A stretch of DNA of 64,000 bases from RPQJ01 sp963754535 (GCA_963754535.1 CAVWGG010000014.1:1-64000); one strand, 5' to 3'. Positions 53,580-62,102 are shown, counted from the stretch's first letter. The notes: generated by a model not told the origin, from the letters alone. Program-made: numbers and translations.

Positions 53580-54089
53580 TCACTTCTTCAGTACGCTGCC
53601 GCAGTTGCGGCAGGCCGTGTGCTCGGGATTCGACCAGAACCGTTCGAAGACGGGCGGCAGCTGGGTTTCGATGTTGGTGATCTGCAGGTACTCGCTGTAC
53701 AGGCGTGAGTCGCAGCGATCGCAGTACCAGAGGAAGCCGTCGGCTTCGCCGGTGAGGCGCTTGCGCTCCACGACCAGCCCCACGGTGTCGGCGAAACGCT
53801 GCGGCGAGTGCGGCACATGGGCAGGCAGGAGCAGGACGTCGCCTTCGCGGATGGGGATGTCCACGCGCTGGCCGCCCTGGACCGTCCGTAGCAGCATGTC
53901 GCCCTCGAGCTGGTAGAAGAATTCCTCGCCCGGGTCGTCGTGGTAGTCCTTGCGGGCATTCGGGCCCCCGACCACCATGATGATGAACTCGCCGTGTTCG
54001 AAGACCTGCTTGTTGCAGACGGGTGGGCGCAGTTCGGAGCGGTGTTCGTCGATCCACTGCCGGAGGTTGAACGGTGTCAAAGAGTGCAT
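53580..54089 (-). CDS. nbaC: 3-hydroxyanthranilate 3,4-dioxygenase
   Basis: The 169-residue cupin dioxygenase opens the ring of 3-hydroxyanthranilate, giving the precursor of quinolinate. It shows FIIMVVGGPNARKDYHDDPGEEFFYQLEG in adjoining stretches with the Fe ligands His and Glu, LLLPAHVPHSPQR with the third ligand, and a C-terminal rubredoxin-like site (WYCDRCDS and ACRNCGS). It is first in the kynurenine operon. Its ATG is six bases after a TATACT -10-like box, so the mRNA may be leaderless. Confidence 0.95.
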   Translation of the reverse strand: MHSLTPFNLRQWIDEHRSELRPPVCNKQVFEHGEFIIMVVGGPNARKDYHDDPGEEFFYQLEGDMLLRTVQGGQRVDIPIREGDVLLLPAHVPHSPQRFADTVGLVVERKRLTGEADGFLWYCDRCDSRLYSEYLQITNIETQLPPVFERFWSNPEHTACRNCGSVLKK

Positions 54090-54112
54090 GGTCCGAGTAT
54101 AAATTAGGCTCC
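54090..54112. promoter_or_regulatory. 23-bp bidirectional promoter with overlapping -10 boxes
   Basis: Only 23 bases separate the start codons of nbaC (minus) and the secreted protein at 54113 (plus). On the plus strand TATAAA lies at 54098-54103, nine bases before the ATG. On the minus strand TATACT overlaps it, six bases before the nbaC ATG. Neither gene has a ribosome site in this gap, so both transcripts may start at or very near the ATG. The -35 boxes would lie inside the opposite genes. Confidence 0.5.
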
Positions 54113-54796
54113 ATGACCAGACGCAGACTCCGCATCGGTCCAGCTTGCCTGGCCCTGGCGTTCGCCACGGTGGCCGTGCCGGCGCCCGTCGGTGCGCAGA
54201 CAGGGGCGGACGCCAAGGCAGCCGGTGCCGGCCCGACCGTCAATGCGGTCTGGGTCGAGCACGAGTTCATGTTCACCTATTTCGGCCATGGCACGTACTA
54301 CTCGTGCGACGGCCTGGCCAACAAGATCGAGTACATCCTGGAGGCGTTGGGCGCCCGACCCGAGCCGAAGGTGTGGGTCGGCTGCACCGAAGGCCCGGGC
54401 ATCCAGCAGGTCCCGACCGCGCGCATCAAGGTCGCCGTCCCGACCGAGGCCACGCCGGAGTTGCTGGCGGCGATCGAGGCGGGCAAGTCGAAGCGCGAAC
54501 TGGTGTCCAGGGTGCAGGGCAACGGCGCGGCGGTCGACGTTGCGACGGCGCAGTTCCCCGCTCAACGCCAGGTCGTCGAATTCGTAGGCCGGCGCAAAGA
54601 TCGCATCGAGGACGGCGACTGCGAACTGCTCGAGCAACTGCTGCCGCAGGTGCTGGAGCCGCTCGGAGTGCGCGAGGCGCGCGGGTCATCGCGGCTCATG
54701 TGCGTCCCGCGCCAGGCACAGGTCGGCTCGGTGCAACTGAGGCTCGAATCGCTGCACGCCTTGCCCGCGCCGGGTGACAGGCCCACGACGCCCTGA
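54113..54796 (+). CDS. Secreted protein of unknown function with Cys pairs
   Basis: The 227-residue product has a signal peptide (IGPACLALAFATVAVPAPVGAQ in two parts, cleavage after GAQ). Its mature domain contains AVWVEHEFMFTYFGHGTYYSC, GLANKIEYILEALGARP, VWVGCTEGPGI and DGDCELLEQLLPQVLEP, with a further Cys (SRLMCVP). Four Cys in the mature part may form two disulfides. I do not recognise a family. It is divergent from the kynurenine operon and ends 14 bases before apaH, convergent with it. Confidence 0.7.
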   Translation: MTRRRLRIGPACLALAFATVAVPAPVGAQTGADAKAAGAGPTVNAVWVEHEFMFTYFGHGTYYSCDGLANKIEYILEALGARPEPKVWVGCTEGPGIQQVPTARIKVAVPTEATPELLAAIEAGKSKRELVSRVQGNGAAVDVATAQFPAQRQVVEFVGRRKDRIEDGDCELLEQLLPQVLEPLGVREARGSSRLMCVPRQAQVGSVQLRLESLHALPAPGDRPTTP

Positions 54797-54810
54797 ATCG
54801 CTGGCGCCGG

Positions 54811-55654
54811 TCAGCCTTCGATCGGCAGGCCTGCCGAGTGGCTCGCCACCTGCACGGGCTTTGCCGCATTCGTGTCGATCCGCTGCCCTGTCAGCGTGCC
54901 GCCCCAGACGCAGCCCGTGTCGAGACCCAGCACGTGGCCCTCGTTCACGTAACCCATCGCGGACCAGTGCCCGAAGACCAGGCGTTCACCCGCGGATTTC
55001 CGCCAGGCGAATGCGAAACCACGGCTGCGTGCCCCTGGGCGCGTCCACTGGCGCGCCCTTGAACTTGAGCACCATGCGACCTGTCCCGGCATCGCAGACA
55101 CGCAGGCGCGTGAAGGCGTTGATCGTGAAGCGGATGCGGTCCCAGCCGTCGAGGTCGTCGCGCCAGGTGTCCGGTTCGTTGCCGTACATGCGTTCGTAGA
55201 GCTGTCCGGCTTTTTCGCCGAGCAGCCGGCGCTGCACCTCGAGCGCACAGGATGCGGCTGTCTGCAGGCTCCACTGCGGCGGCAGGCCCGCGTGGAGCAG
55301 TGAGACCCCGAGTTGCGGGTCATGATGCAGCAACGGTCGCGCCTGCAGCCAGTCGAGCAGTTCATCGGCATCGGGCGCCTCGACGATCGGCCGCAATCCT
55401 TCGTCGCCTTCACGCCAGTCCGCGCCGCCTCGCGCGATGGCGAGCAGGTGCAGGTCATGATTGCCCAGCACGGCGATGGCGGCATCACCGAGTGACTTGA
55501 CCAGGCGCAGCGTGTCGAGTGAACGCGGGCCTCGATTGACGAGGTCGCCGACGAACCAGAGCCGGTCGCGCGATGCGTCGAACGTCAGTCGGGCGAGGAG
55601 GGTGTCGAGTTCGTCCCTGCAGCCCTGTACGTCGCCGATCGCGTAGACGGCCAT
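54811..55654 (-). pseudogene. apaH: Diadenosine tetraphosphatase gene with one extra base near the 3' end
   Basis: The first 215 or so codons show the phosphoesterase motifs YAIGDVQGCRDEL, FVGDLVNRGPRS and LGNHDLHLLA. This frame stops at 54986 after a foreign tail. The ApaH C-terminus continues in another frame: RKSAGERLVFGHWSAMG, LGLDTGCVWGGTLT, to 54811. Removing one A from the AAA at 55016-55018 restores a 280-residue protein, exactly the E. coli ApaH length. The family splits Ap4A into two ADP. A homopolymer sequencing error is likely. Confidence 0.88.
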
Positions 55655-55664
55655 TGAGCCGTCG

Positions 55665-56048
55665 TCAGTGCAGCACGCCCGGCATGGCGAGCCGGAACGG
55701 CGCGATCGGTGCGTCGAACTGCTCGCCGTCGTCCGCGACCATGTGGTACTTGCCCTGCATCGCGCCGACCGGTGTCTCGAGGATGGCGCCGCTGGAATAC
55801 CGGAAGCCCTGTCCCGGATGCAGATGCGGCTGCTCGCCGACGACGCCTTCGCCCACGACCTCCTGGACCTTGCCGTTGGCGTCGGTGATGAGCCAGTGGC
55901 GCGTCACGAGGCGGGCGGGCTTCGTCCCTTCGTTGCGGATCGTGATCGTGTACGAGAACACGAACCGGCCCTCGCCGGGGTTCGACTGGCCCTCGACGTA
56001 GTTCGTGCTGACGTCGACGCGGATGCGGTTGGCATCGGCCGTCGTCAT
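55665..56048 (-). CDS. apaG: ApaG protein
   Basis: The 127-residue protein has the FN3-like ApaG fold, with FVFSYTITIRNEG, RLVTRHWLITDANGKV, VVGEQPHLHPGQGFRYSSG and GAMQGKYHMV. It is of uncertain function, tied to ApaH and magnesium/cobalt resistance in enterobacteria. The ATG at 56048 overlaps the upstream usp stop (ATGA). apaH follows by ten bases. Confidence 0.94.
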   Translation of the reverse strand: MTTADANRIRVDVSTNYVEGQSNPGEGRFVFSYTITIRNEGTKPARLVTRHWLITDANGKVQEVVGEGVVGEQPHLHPGQGFRYSSGAILETPVGAMQGKYHMVADDGEQFDAPIAPFRLAMPGVLH

Positions 56049-56482
56049 GTCTTCTTCCAGCGCACGGCGAGCACGTCGCACGGCGCCGCATGCAGGATCG
56101 TGTCCTCGGTCTGGTTGAACATGATCGACAGGCCATGCCGCTCGCGGCTGCCAAGCACGATCAGGTCTACGCCGCGATCCGTTGCTATACGCACGAGCTC
56201 GGTCTTGATGTTGCCGGCCTGCACGATGCGCTCGGCCTTTTCGAGGCCCGTCTTCTGCGCGAGTTCGGCGATGCGGCGCGTGGCGCGCTCGATCAGCTCG
56301 CCTTCGATCTGCACGGCGGGCAGCAGCGCCTCGCCCATCGGTTCGACGGGGACGTACTCCACTACGTGCAGCAGGATCACCTCTGCGCCGTAACGCGCGG
56401 CGACGTCACGCGCCCGCTCCGCGATCTGTTCGCTGCCTTCGGTGACGTCCACAGCCAGCAGGATCTTCTTGTATTCGCGCAT
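56045..56482 (-). CDS. Universal stress protein, UspA family
   Basis: The 145-residue protein has the UspA fold: YKKILLAVDVTEGSEQIAERA, ILLHVVEYVP, and the nucleotide-loop region DLIVLGSRERHGLS with the C-terminal TILHAAPCDVLAVR. The usual GSxGxxxx-S/T-V loop is altered (GSRERHGLSIMFNQTED), close to the ATP-binding form but not a clear match. It is inserted between rsmA and apaG, has its own consensus promoter and a CGGAG ribosome site seven bases before the ATG. Confidence 0.9.
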   Translation of the reverse strand: MREYKKILLAVDVTEGSEQIAERARDVAARYGAEVILLHVVEYVPVEPMGEALLPAVQIEGELIERATRRIAELAQKTGLEKAERIVQAGNIKTELVRIATDRGVDLIVLGSRERHGLSIMFNQTEDTILHAAPCDVLAVRWKKT

Positions 56483-56532
56483 GGTGTGCTCCGTGGAACG
56501 CTGGGTTCCGTGCGAAAAGCGGTCCAGTGGAG

Positions 56533-56561
56533 ATTATAGGCGGCGCAGGAGAGGCCACCAA
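56533..56561 (-). promoter_or_regulatory. Sigma-70-type promoter for the usp-apaG-apaH genes
   Basis: On the minus strand TTGGTG (plus 56556-56561) and TATAAT (plus 56533-56538) are separated by 17 bases, a near-consensus promoter. It lies in the 86-base gap after rsmA. The leader holds a small GGAAC/GTTCC hairpin. The usp start codon is about 50 bases downstream of the -10 box. Confidence 0.75.
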
Positions 56562-56568
56562 TCGGGGA

Positions 56569-57387
56569 TCATTCTGCCGTAATAACGGGGAGCGCGTCCC
56601 CCCGTCGGGCAAGCCATTGGCCCGCCAGGGCGGCAAACTGGGCTGGGGCGAGCGTTTCGGCCCGTGCCCCGGGGTCCACGCCGGCAGCCAGGATCCCCTC
56701 GACGTCGAGCAGGCCCATCAGCGAGTTGCGCAAGGTCTTGCGGCGCTTCGAAAAAGCGGCAGCGACCACCGCGGCGAACGCGGCCTGGTCGGCGATCCTG
56801 AACGGCGGCGCGGCGTGCGGCGTCAGCGCGAAAAACGTCGAGGTGACCTGCGGCGCGGGCTTGAACGCGCCGGCGCCGATGTCGAACAGCCGTTCCACCT
56901 TGACGTGCGGCGCGAGCATCACCGTCAGCCGGCCGTAGTCGCCCGAGCCGGGCGCGGCGGCCATGCGCACGACCACTTCCTTCTGCAGCATGAAGTGCAT
57001 GTCGACGAACGCGTCGAGCTGCGAGATGAAGTGGAAGAGCAGCGGCGTCGAGACGTTGTAGGGCAGGTTGCCGATCAGCCGCAGCTTCGGCCCGTCGCCG
57101 CGCAGCGCGCGAAAATCGAACTCGAGCGCGTCCGCCAGGTGCACGTGCAACTCGCCGCGACCCTGGCAGTGCGCCTGCAGCGGTGGCACGACGTCCTGGT
57201 CGATCTCGACGACGTCGAGCCTGCCCGCCAGTGCGAGGACGGGCGCCGTAATCGCCCCGCGGCCGGGACCGACTTCCACGAGCCGATCGCCGGGGCGCGG
57301 ATCGATGGCGCGCACGATCCGGTCGATCGTGCCGGGATCGTGCAGGAAGTGCTGCCCGTAGCGTTTCTTGGCGTGACCGTGCTTCAC
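56569..57387 (-). CDS. rsmA: 16S rRNA dimethyladenosine transferase
   Basis: The 272-residue KsgA enzyme dimethylates two adjacent adenines near the 3' end of 16S rRNA. It shows KKRYGQHFLHDPGTIDRIV, LVEVGPGRGAITAPVL for SAM binding, LIGNLPYNVSTPLLFHF and FSKRRKTLRNSL. Length matches E. coli KsgA (273). The start overlaps the pdxA stop (ATGA), in the usual order pdxA-rsmA. Confidence 0.96.
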   Translation of the reverse strand: MKHGHAKKRYGQHFLHDPGTIDRIVRAIDPRPGDRLVEVGPGRGAITAPVLALAGRLDVVEIDQDVVPPLQAHCQGRGELHVHLADALEFDFRALRGDGPKLRLIGNLPYNVSTPLLFHFISQLDAFVDMHFMLQKEVVVRMAAAPGSGDYGRLTVMLAPHVKVERLFDIGAGAFKPAPQVTSTFFALTPHAAPPFRIADQAAFAAVVAAAFSKRRKTLRNSLMGLLDVEGILAAGVDPGARAETLAPAQFAALAGQWLARRGDALPVITAE

Positions 57388-58409
57388 CAGTGCGACGCCT
57401 GCTGACGTGCGCGCTGGCTCAGTTCGAGCGCGAGCGCAAACGCGGCCCGCAGGCTGCCTGGATCGGCCTTGCGCGTGCCGGCAAGGTCGAGCGCGGTGCC
57501 GTGATCGACGGACGTACGCACGAGCGGCAACCCGAGCGTGACGTTGACCGCGTTCCCGAAGCTTGCGTGCTTCAGCACCGGCAGGCCCTGGTCGTGGAAC
57601 ATGGCGACGACGGCGTCGATGCCCTGCAGCCGATGAGGCACGAACGCGGTGTCGGCCGGCACGGGGCCGACGAGATCGAGCCCGTCGCTGCGCAGGGCCG
57701 CCAGCGTCGGCTCGATCACTTCGATTTCTTCGCGACCGAGGTGACCGCCTTCGCCAGCGTGCGGATTCAGGCCGAGCACGAGCAGGCGTGGGCGGCGTAT
57801 TCCGAACATGGTCTGCAGGTCGCCCGCAACGATACGCAGCACCGCTTCGAGGCGCGACGGCGTGATGGCGGCACTGACTTTCCGCAGCGGCAGGTGCGTG
57901 GTGGCGAGCGCGACGCGCAGCCCGCCGCCGACGAGCAGCATCACGGGCAGTCGCACGCCGGTGCGCCTGGCGAGGTACTCGGTGTGTCCGGTGAACGGCA
58001 CGCCGGCTTCGTTGATGATCGATTTCTGCACGGGCGCCGTCACGATCGACTGGAACGCACCCGCCGCGCAGCCACCGATCGCCGCGTCGAGCGTGTCCAG
58101 CACGTAACGGGCATTGGCCTTGTCGAGAACGCCGGGTCGAGCCGGTACTGCCAGCGGCACGTGCAGGAGTTCGACGCCGGCGCGCGGCCGGCTCGTGGCG
58201 TCAAAGTCCGGCAGGTCGAGTTTGCGGGCGCTGCGCGGTCGCGCGCGGCCGAACAGGGAGCGGTCCCCGATCAGGACGACGCGGCAACCCTTCGGCGCCG
58301 TGTCGAGCAGTTCGGTGCAGAGATCCGGGCCGATGCCTGCCGGTTCGCCGGTCGTGACGGCGACGGTGCGTGGCACCCTGGCATGGCGCGACCGGCCCGC
58401 GGTAGTCAC
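57384..58409 (-). CDS. pdxA: 4-hydroxythreonine-4-phosphate dehydrogenase
   Basis: The 341-residue enzyme acts in pyridoxal phosphate synthesis. It shows VAVTTGEPAGIGPDL, TAPVQKSIINEAG, FTGHTEYLA and LNPHAGEGGHLGREE with metal-ligand His residues, plus RTSVDHGTALDLAGT. Length is close to E. coli PdxA (329). It overlaps surA and rsmA by ATGA at both ends. PLP made here is also the cofactor of KynU. Confidence 0.96.
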   Translation of the reverse strand: MTTAGRSRHARVPRTVAVTTGEPAGIGPDLCTELLDTAPKGCRVVLIGDRSLFGRARPRSARKLDLPDFDATSRPRAGVELLHVPLAVPARPGVLDKANARYVLDTLDAAIGGCAAGAFQSIVTAPVQKSIINEAGVPFTGHTEYLARRTGVRLPVMLLVGGGLRVALATTHLPLRKVSAAITPSRLEAVLRIVAGDLQTMFGIRRPRLLVLGLNPHAGEGGHLGREEIEVIEPTLAALRSDGLDLVGPVPADTAFVPHRLQGIDAVVAMFHDQGLPVLKHASFGNAVNVTLGLPLVRTSVDHGTALDLAGTRKADPGSLRAAFALALELSQRARQQASHW

Positions 58410-59713
58410 ATGCGGTATTCGACGAACGCTTCGTCGCGCAGCCGGCGCAGCCAGATTTCGGTCTCCTCGTCCGCGCGCGCCTCGCGCAACTGGCTGACAC
58501 AGCGGTTGCGCGTCATGTCCTCGCTCGCGTCGTACGTGCGACGGCCGAGCAGCTGCACGATGTGCCAGCCGAACTGCGTGCGGAACGGGGGGCTGATCTC
58601 GTTGTCGGCGAGCACGTCGATCTGCTTCTCGAACTCGGGCACGAAGCTGCCGGGGCCGGCCCAGCCGAGATCGCCGCCCGTTGCGGCCGAACCCGGGTCT
58701 TCGGACGTGACCGAGGCAATTGCCTCGAAGCTCTCGCCCTTCAGGATGCGGTCACGGATCTGCGCGAGCTTCTGGCGCACGGTCTCGTCATCCATCACTT
58801 CCGTGGGCTTCATCAGGATGTGCCTGGCGTGCACCTGGGAGACGAGTGCCGGTGCCTGGCCGCCGCGGATCTCGAGCACCTTGAAGATGTGCAGGCCGCT
58901 GGGCGTGCGGATCGGCTCCGTCACTTCACCCGCCTTCAGGGTGGGGATGATGTCGGCGACGAACGACGGCAGTTGCCCCGACTTGCGCCAGCCGAGCGCG
59001 CCGCCTTCGAGCGCCGTGCCGGAATCGGAATAGGTGATGGCGAGCTGGGCGAAGTCTTCGTTCTTCGTCGCGCGTTCGTAGACGGCTTGCGCCCGCGACG
59101 TGCGCTCGGCGATCTGCTTTTCGTCCGCCGTGCCCGGGATGGCAACCAGGATGTGCGCGAGGTTGAACTCGTTGTCGGCGCCCGGTGATGCCTTGCGCTT
59201 CGCGACGCATTGCTCGACTTCACGCGGCGATACGTACACCCGCGCGATCACGTCGCGCTGGCGCAGGCCCTGCAGCGTCATCTCGCGGCGGACTTCGTCG
59301 CGGTAGTCGCGGTAGTCGATGCCCTGGGCCTCGAGCGTGGCCGGCAACTCGCTGAACTTGATGTTGTTGCGCTGGGCGACATCCGTCAGCGCGTTGTTGA
59401 CCATCTCGTCCGAGATCTTGAGGCCGAGGCGCTGGGCCCGCTGCATCTGCAGTTCCTGCAGCACCAGGCGTTCGAGCACCTGCTGGCGCAGGACATTGCG
59501 TGGCGGCAGCTGCTGGCCCGACTGCTGGATGCGCGCGCCGATCACGGACATCTGCTTTTCGACGTCGCTGCGCAGCACCAGGCCGTCGTTGACGACGGCG
59601 GCGACCCGGTCCAGCAGCACGCCGGACGAGCTCAGGTCCTTGGACTGGGCGTGGGCGGTGCCCACGGCGGCGAGCAACAGGACGGCTGCGCCGAAAAACT
59701 GCTTATATTTCAA
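58406..59713 (-). CDS. surA: Periplasmic chaperone SurA
   Basis: The 435-residue protein has a signal peptide (KYKQFFGAAVLLLAAVGTAH), an N-terminal chaperone domain (LLDRVAAVVNDGLVLRSDVE) and two parvulin domains, about residues 180-280 (FNLAHILVAIPG) and 290-390 (VHARHILMKPTEV). It folds outer-membrane proteins such as LptD, encoded upstream. I chose a TTG at 59713, seven bases after the lptD stop, because it puts the signal peptide at the N-terminus; longer starts would run inside lptD. Confidence 0.93.
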   Translation of the reverse strand: MKYKQFFGAAVLLLAAVGTAHAQSKDLSSSGVLLDRVAAVVNDGLVLRSDVEKQMSVIGARIQQSGQQLPPRNVLRQQVLERLVLQELQMQRAQRLGLKISDEMVNNALTDVAQRNNIKFSELPATLEAQGIDYRDYRDEVRREMTLQGLRQRDVIARVYVSPREVEQCVAKRKASPGADNEFNLAHILVAIPGTADEKQIAERTSRAQAVYERATKNEDFAQLAITYSDSGTALEGGALGWRKSGQLPSFVADIIPTLKAGEVTEPIRTPSGLHIFKVLEIRGGQAPALVSQVHARHILMKPTEVMDDETVRQKLAQIRDRILKGESFEAIASVTSEDPGSAATGGDLGWAGPGSFVPEFEKQIDVLADNEISPPFRTQFGWHIVQLLGRRTYDASEDMTRNRCVSQLREARADEETEIWLRRLRDEAFVEYRM

Positions 59714-59720
59714 GGGTATC

Positions 59721-62024
59721 TCAGGGTCGGGGCGCGGACGGAAGCGAGGAGTATCCCCGAATCGCTTCGCGCAGGAAAGCTTCGTTGTCCACTCCGACAC
59801 TGGACAAACCCTTCAGTTCCAGCTGCAGGCCGATCGACGTTTCGGCATCGCCGGTGCGGCTGGAAACGAAGCGCCGCGTGACCACACGAACGGCCCAGCA
59901 GCAGGACGCATATTCGACGCCCAGGAACTGGTCCAGCGTCTTGTTCTCCTGCAGCGAGTACACGAAGCGCGCAAAACCGCGCCACTGGTTGTTGATCGGC
60001 CAGGCGCCCGACACGTCGACCTGCTCGAGCAGGTCGCGCCGGAACCGGTAGCCCGCGTTGATCACCCGGCCCGGCGACGGGTTGTACTGCACGAAGGTCT
60101 CCGAACGCTCGCTCTGGGTCTCGTCCGGGTTCCACTGGTAGGCAAAGCGCGCGTTCCAGTTCTTGAACGCGTTGAGTTCGACCTCGGCCACGACGTCGGA
60201 CGCCGAGCGGTCGCGCACCGGCTCGCCTGGCAGCGTGACGCGCGGATCCTGGAAGTAGTACGCCTGCCCGAGCGTGGCGCTGAGGAACTGGCGGCCGCGG
60301 CTCGAATCGAGCAGGCGGGTGGTGACGCCAACGCTCACCTGGTTCGCGTCGCCGATCCGGTCCGGGCCGACGTAGCGGTTGGTGCGGAACAGCTGCACCA
60401 GGTTCAGGTCGGGGATGCCGGTATCAAAGACGGGCAGGTCGTCCTGGTTCTTGTACGGCACGTACAGGTAGAGCATCCGCGGTTCGAGCGTCTGGATGCG
60501 GCTGCCCTTCGAGCCTGACTCACGCTCCAGCGTAAAGCCTGCGTCGAGGCTGGCCGACGGCAGCGAGCGATCTGGAGACTCGTCGGCGCCCGGGGCGACG
60601 TCGTTGAGCAGGTACTGCGTGTAGCGGTATCCCGCCCCCGCGGCAAAGAACGCGCCGTTGCGGTCGATGCGCCATTCGAGCGCAGGCTCGGCGTCGACGC
60701 GGACGCCCTGCGGACCCAGGTCGCGCTGGAAGTTGGTGGCCTCGGCGAACACGGAGCCCGACAGGCCGCCGGCAAAATCGTGCCAGCGACCGAGTGCGGT
60801 CAGCTGCGGCACGATGCGGTAGGGCTCGTCTTCGTAGGCCAGCGAGTCGTCGATGACCTGGTAGCCCTGCGCGCGGGCGTTGAAGGACCAGGCAGCCATG
60901 TCGTGTCGCAGTTCGACGTAGCGATTCACGAACTGGACGCTGGTGCCCTCGAAACCGACGCCGAAATCCTCGTAGTAGTCGTTGTCACTCACGTTGGTGG
61001 CGTCGATCAGCAGCCGCGTGCGCGGCGCGAATCGCGTGACGTGTCGCCAGTCGATGACGCCGCGGGCTTCGCCCGTTTCCTGGTCGTTGACCAGGTATTC
61101 GACGTTGAGCTGGCTGCGGCTGCGGTCGCTGAGGTAGCGCAGTTCGGGATCGAGCCGTATGCCGCGCGACGAATACCAGCGCGTGGTGAGCGTGGCGTCG
61201 TAGTTTTCGGCGAGATTCCAGTAGTACGGCACTGCGATCTGCGTGCCGGTGCGGCTGCCGCTGCCGATGACCGGGAACAGCAGGCCGGACTTGCGTTGGT
61301 CGCCGACCGGAAACGAGATCCACGGCGTGTAGAACACCGGCACGCCGAGGAATTCGACGCGCACGTCACGACCGGTGCCGATGAGGTTCTTCTGGTCGAT
61401 GTCGATCGCGCCGGCGTTGAGGCTCCAGTCCTCGTTGCCCGGCGGGCAGGCCGTGTAGTGCACGCCCTCGAGTTCGATGTGACCGGCCTGCGTGACTTTG
61501 GCGTTCGTCGCGGCGCCGCGCACCGACTGGTCGGTCAGTTCGAATTCGGCGCCTGCGAAAGCGCCCGCACCGCCTTGCTGGAACGAGCCGCCCTTGCCGC
61601 GCACGTGCATCTGCGGGTCGAGGTATTCGACGTCGCCATTGAGTTCGACGCTGCGCTGTTCCGAGTTGATCGTGGCCTGGTCGGCGGTGAGCAGGCGCTG
61701 GCCCATGCGGATCCGCACGTTGCCGCTCAACTCGGCATCGCCGGCACGACCGAGTTCACCCGTGTCGCTCGTGACGTTGATCTGCGGGTCGTCCGGATCC
61801 GACTTGAGCAGTTCCTCGATGCGCGGGTCGACGACGGCCTCGACGGCGCAGCGGTCGCCGCGTGCCGGCACGGTGGCGGTGGGGGCCGGCAACTGCCGGC
61901 GATCCTGCGGCTGATCCTGCGCTTGGGCCGACGCGGCTCCGAGCCATGCGCAGGCCGCTGCCCGCCGCAGGGTGGCCTGCAGCGCCTGCTGCAGGCGCGG
62001 GGAACCGGAGCACGTCGTCGTCAT
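59721..62024 (-). CDS. lptD: LPS-assembly outer-membrane protein LptD
   Basis: The 767-residue protein has a signal peptide, an N-terminal OstA jellyroll domain (about residues 70-230, INVTSDTGELGRAGDAELSG) and a large C-terminal barrel. The four Cys expected for LptD disulfides are present: one near residue 59 (GDRCAV), one in YTACPPG near 200 and the pair in YASCCWAV near the C-terminus. It inserts LPS into the outer leaflet with LptE. It heads the surA-pdxA-rsmA operon. A TATAAT box ends seven bases before the ATG, suggesting a leaderless mRNA. Confidence 0.96.
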   Translation of the reverse strand: MTTTCSGSPRLQQALQATLRRAAACAWLGAASAQAQDQPQDRRQLPAPTATVPARGDRCAVEAVVDPRIEELLKSDPDDPQINVTSDTGELGRAGDAELSGNVRIRMGQRLLTADQATINSEQRSVELNGDVEYLDPQMHVRGKGGSFQQGGAGAFAGAEFELTDQSVRGAATNAKVTQAGHIELEGVHYTACPPGNEDWSLNAGAIDIDQKNLIGTGRDVRVEFLGVPVFYTPWISFPVGDQRKSGLLFPVIGSGSRTGTQIAVPYYWNLAENYDATLTTRWYSSRGIRLDPELRYLSDRSRSQLNVEYLVNDQETGEARGVIDWRHVTRFAPRTRLLIDATNVSDNDYYEDFGVGFEGTSVQFVNRYVELRHDMAAWSFNARAQGYQVIDDSLAYEDEPYRIVPQLTALGRWHDFAGGLSGSVFAEATNFQRDLGPQGVRVDAEPALEWRIDRNGAFFAAGAGYRYTQYLLNDVAPGADESPDRSLPSASLDAGFTLERESGSKGSRIQTLEPRMLYLYVPYKNQDDLPVFDTGIPDLNLVQLFRTNRYVGPDRIGDANQVSVGVTTRLLDSSRGRQFLSATLGQAYYFQDPRVTLPGEPVRDRSASDVVAEVELNAFKNWNARFAYQWNPDETQSERSETFVQYNPSPGRVINAGYRFRRDLLEQVDVSGAWPINNQWRGFARFVYSLQENKTLDQFLGVEYASCCWAVRVVTRRFVSSRTGDAETSIGLQLELKGLSSVGVDNEAFLREAIRGYSSLPSAPRP

Positions 62025-62040
62025 CCGGGTGATTATAATT
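62025..62040. promoter_or_regulatory. Symmetric -10 region between lptD and amgK
   Basis: The sequence ATTATAAT at 62032-62039 reads TATAAT on both strands (minus at plus 62032-62037, plus at 62034-62039). On the minus side it is seven bases before the lptD ATG, the spacing of a leaderless transcript. On the plus side the amgK start is about 63 bases on. I see no good -35 box on either strand. Confidence 0.55.
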
Positions 62041-62102
62041 GCGCGCGATTCGTCGCATCCGACTATTGCCTGCACGCATTCCTGCCCAACCGGGGTTCCC
62101 GC

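Noticed and set aside
57390..59033. Open frame of about 547 codons on the plus strand opposite pdxA and surA
   Set aside because: It lies entirely antisense to two well-conserved genes, has no ribosome site or recognisable domain, and its composition (many Arg, Ala, Gly, Val) is that of a shadow frame in GC-rich DNA.
60780..62102. Long upstream extension of the amgK frame
   Set aside because: It is antisense to lptD. The AmgK homology begins at the TTG at 62103, after a promoter region.
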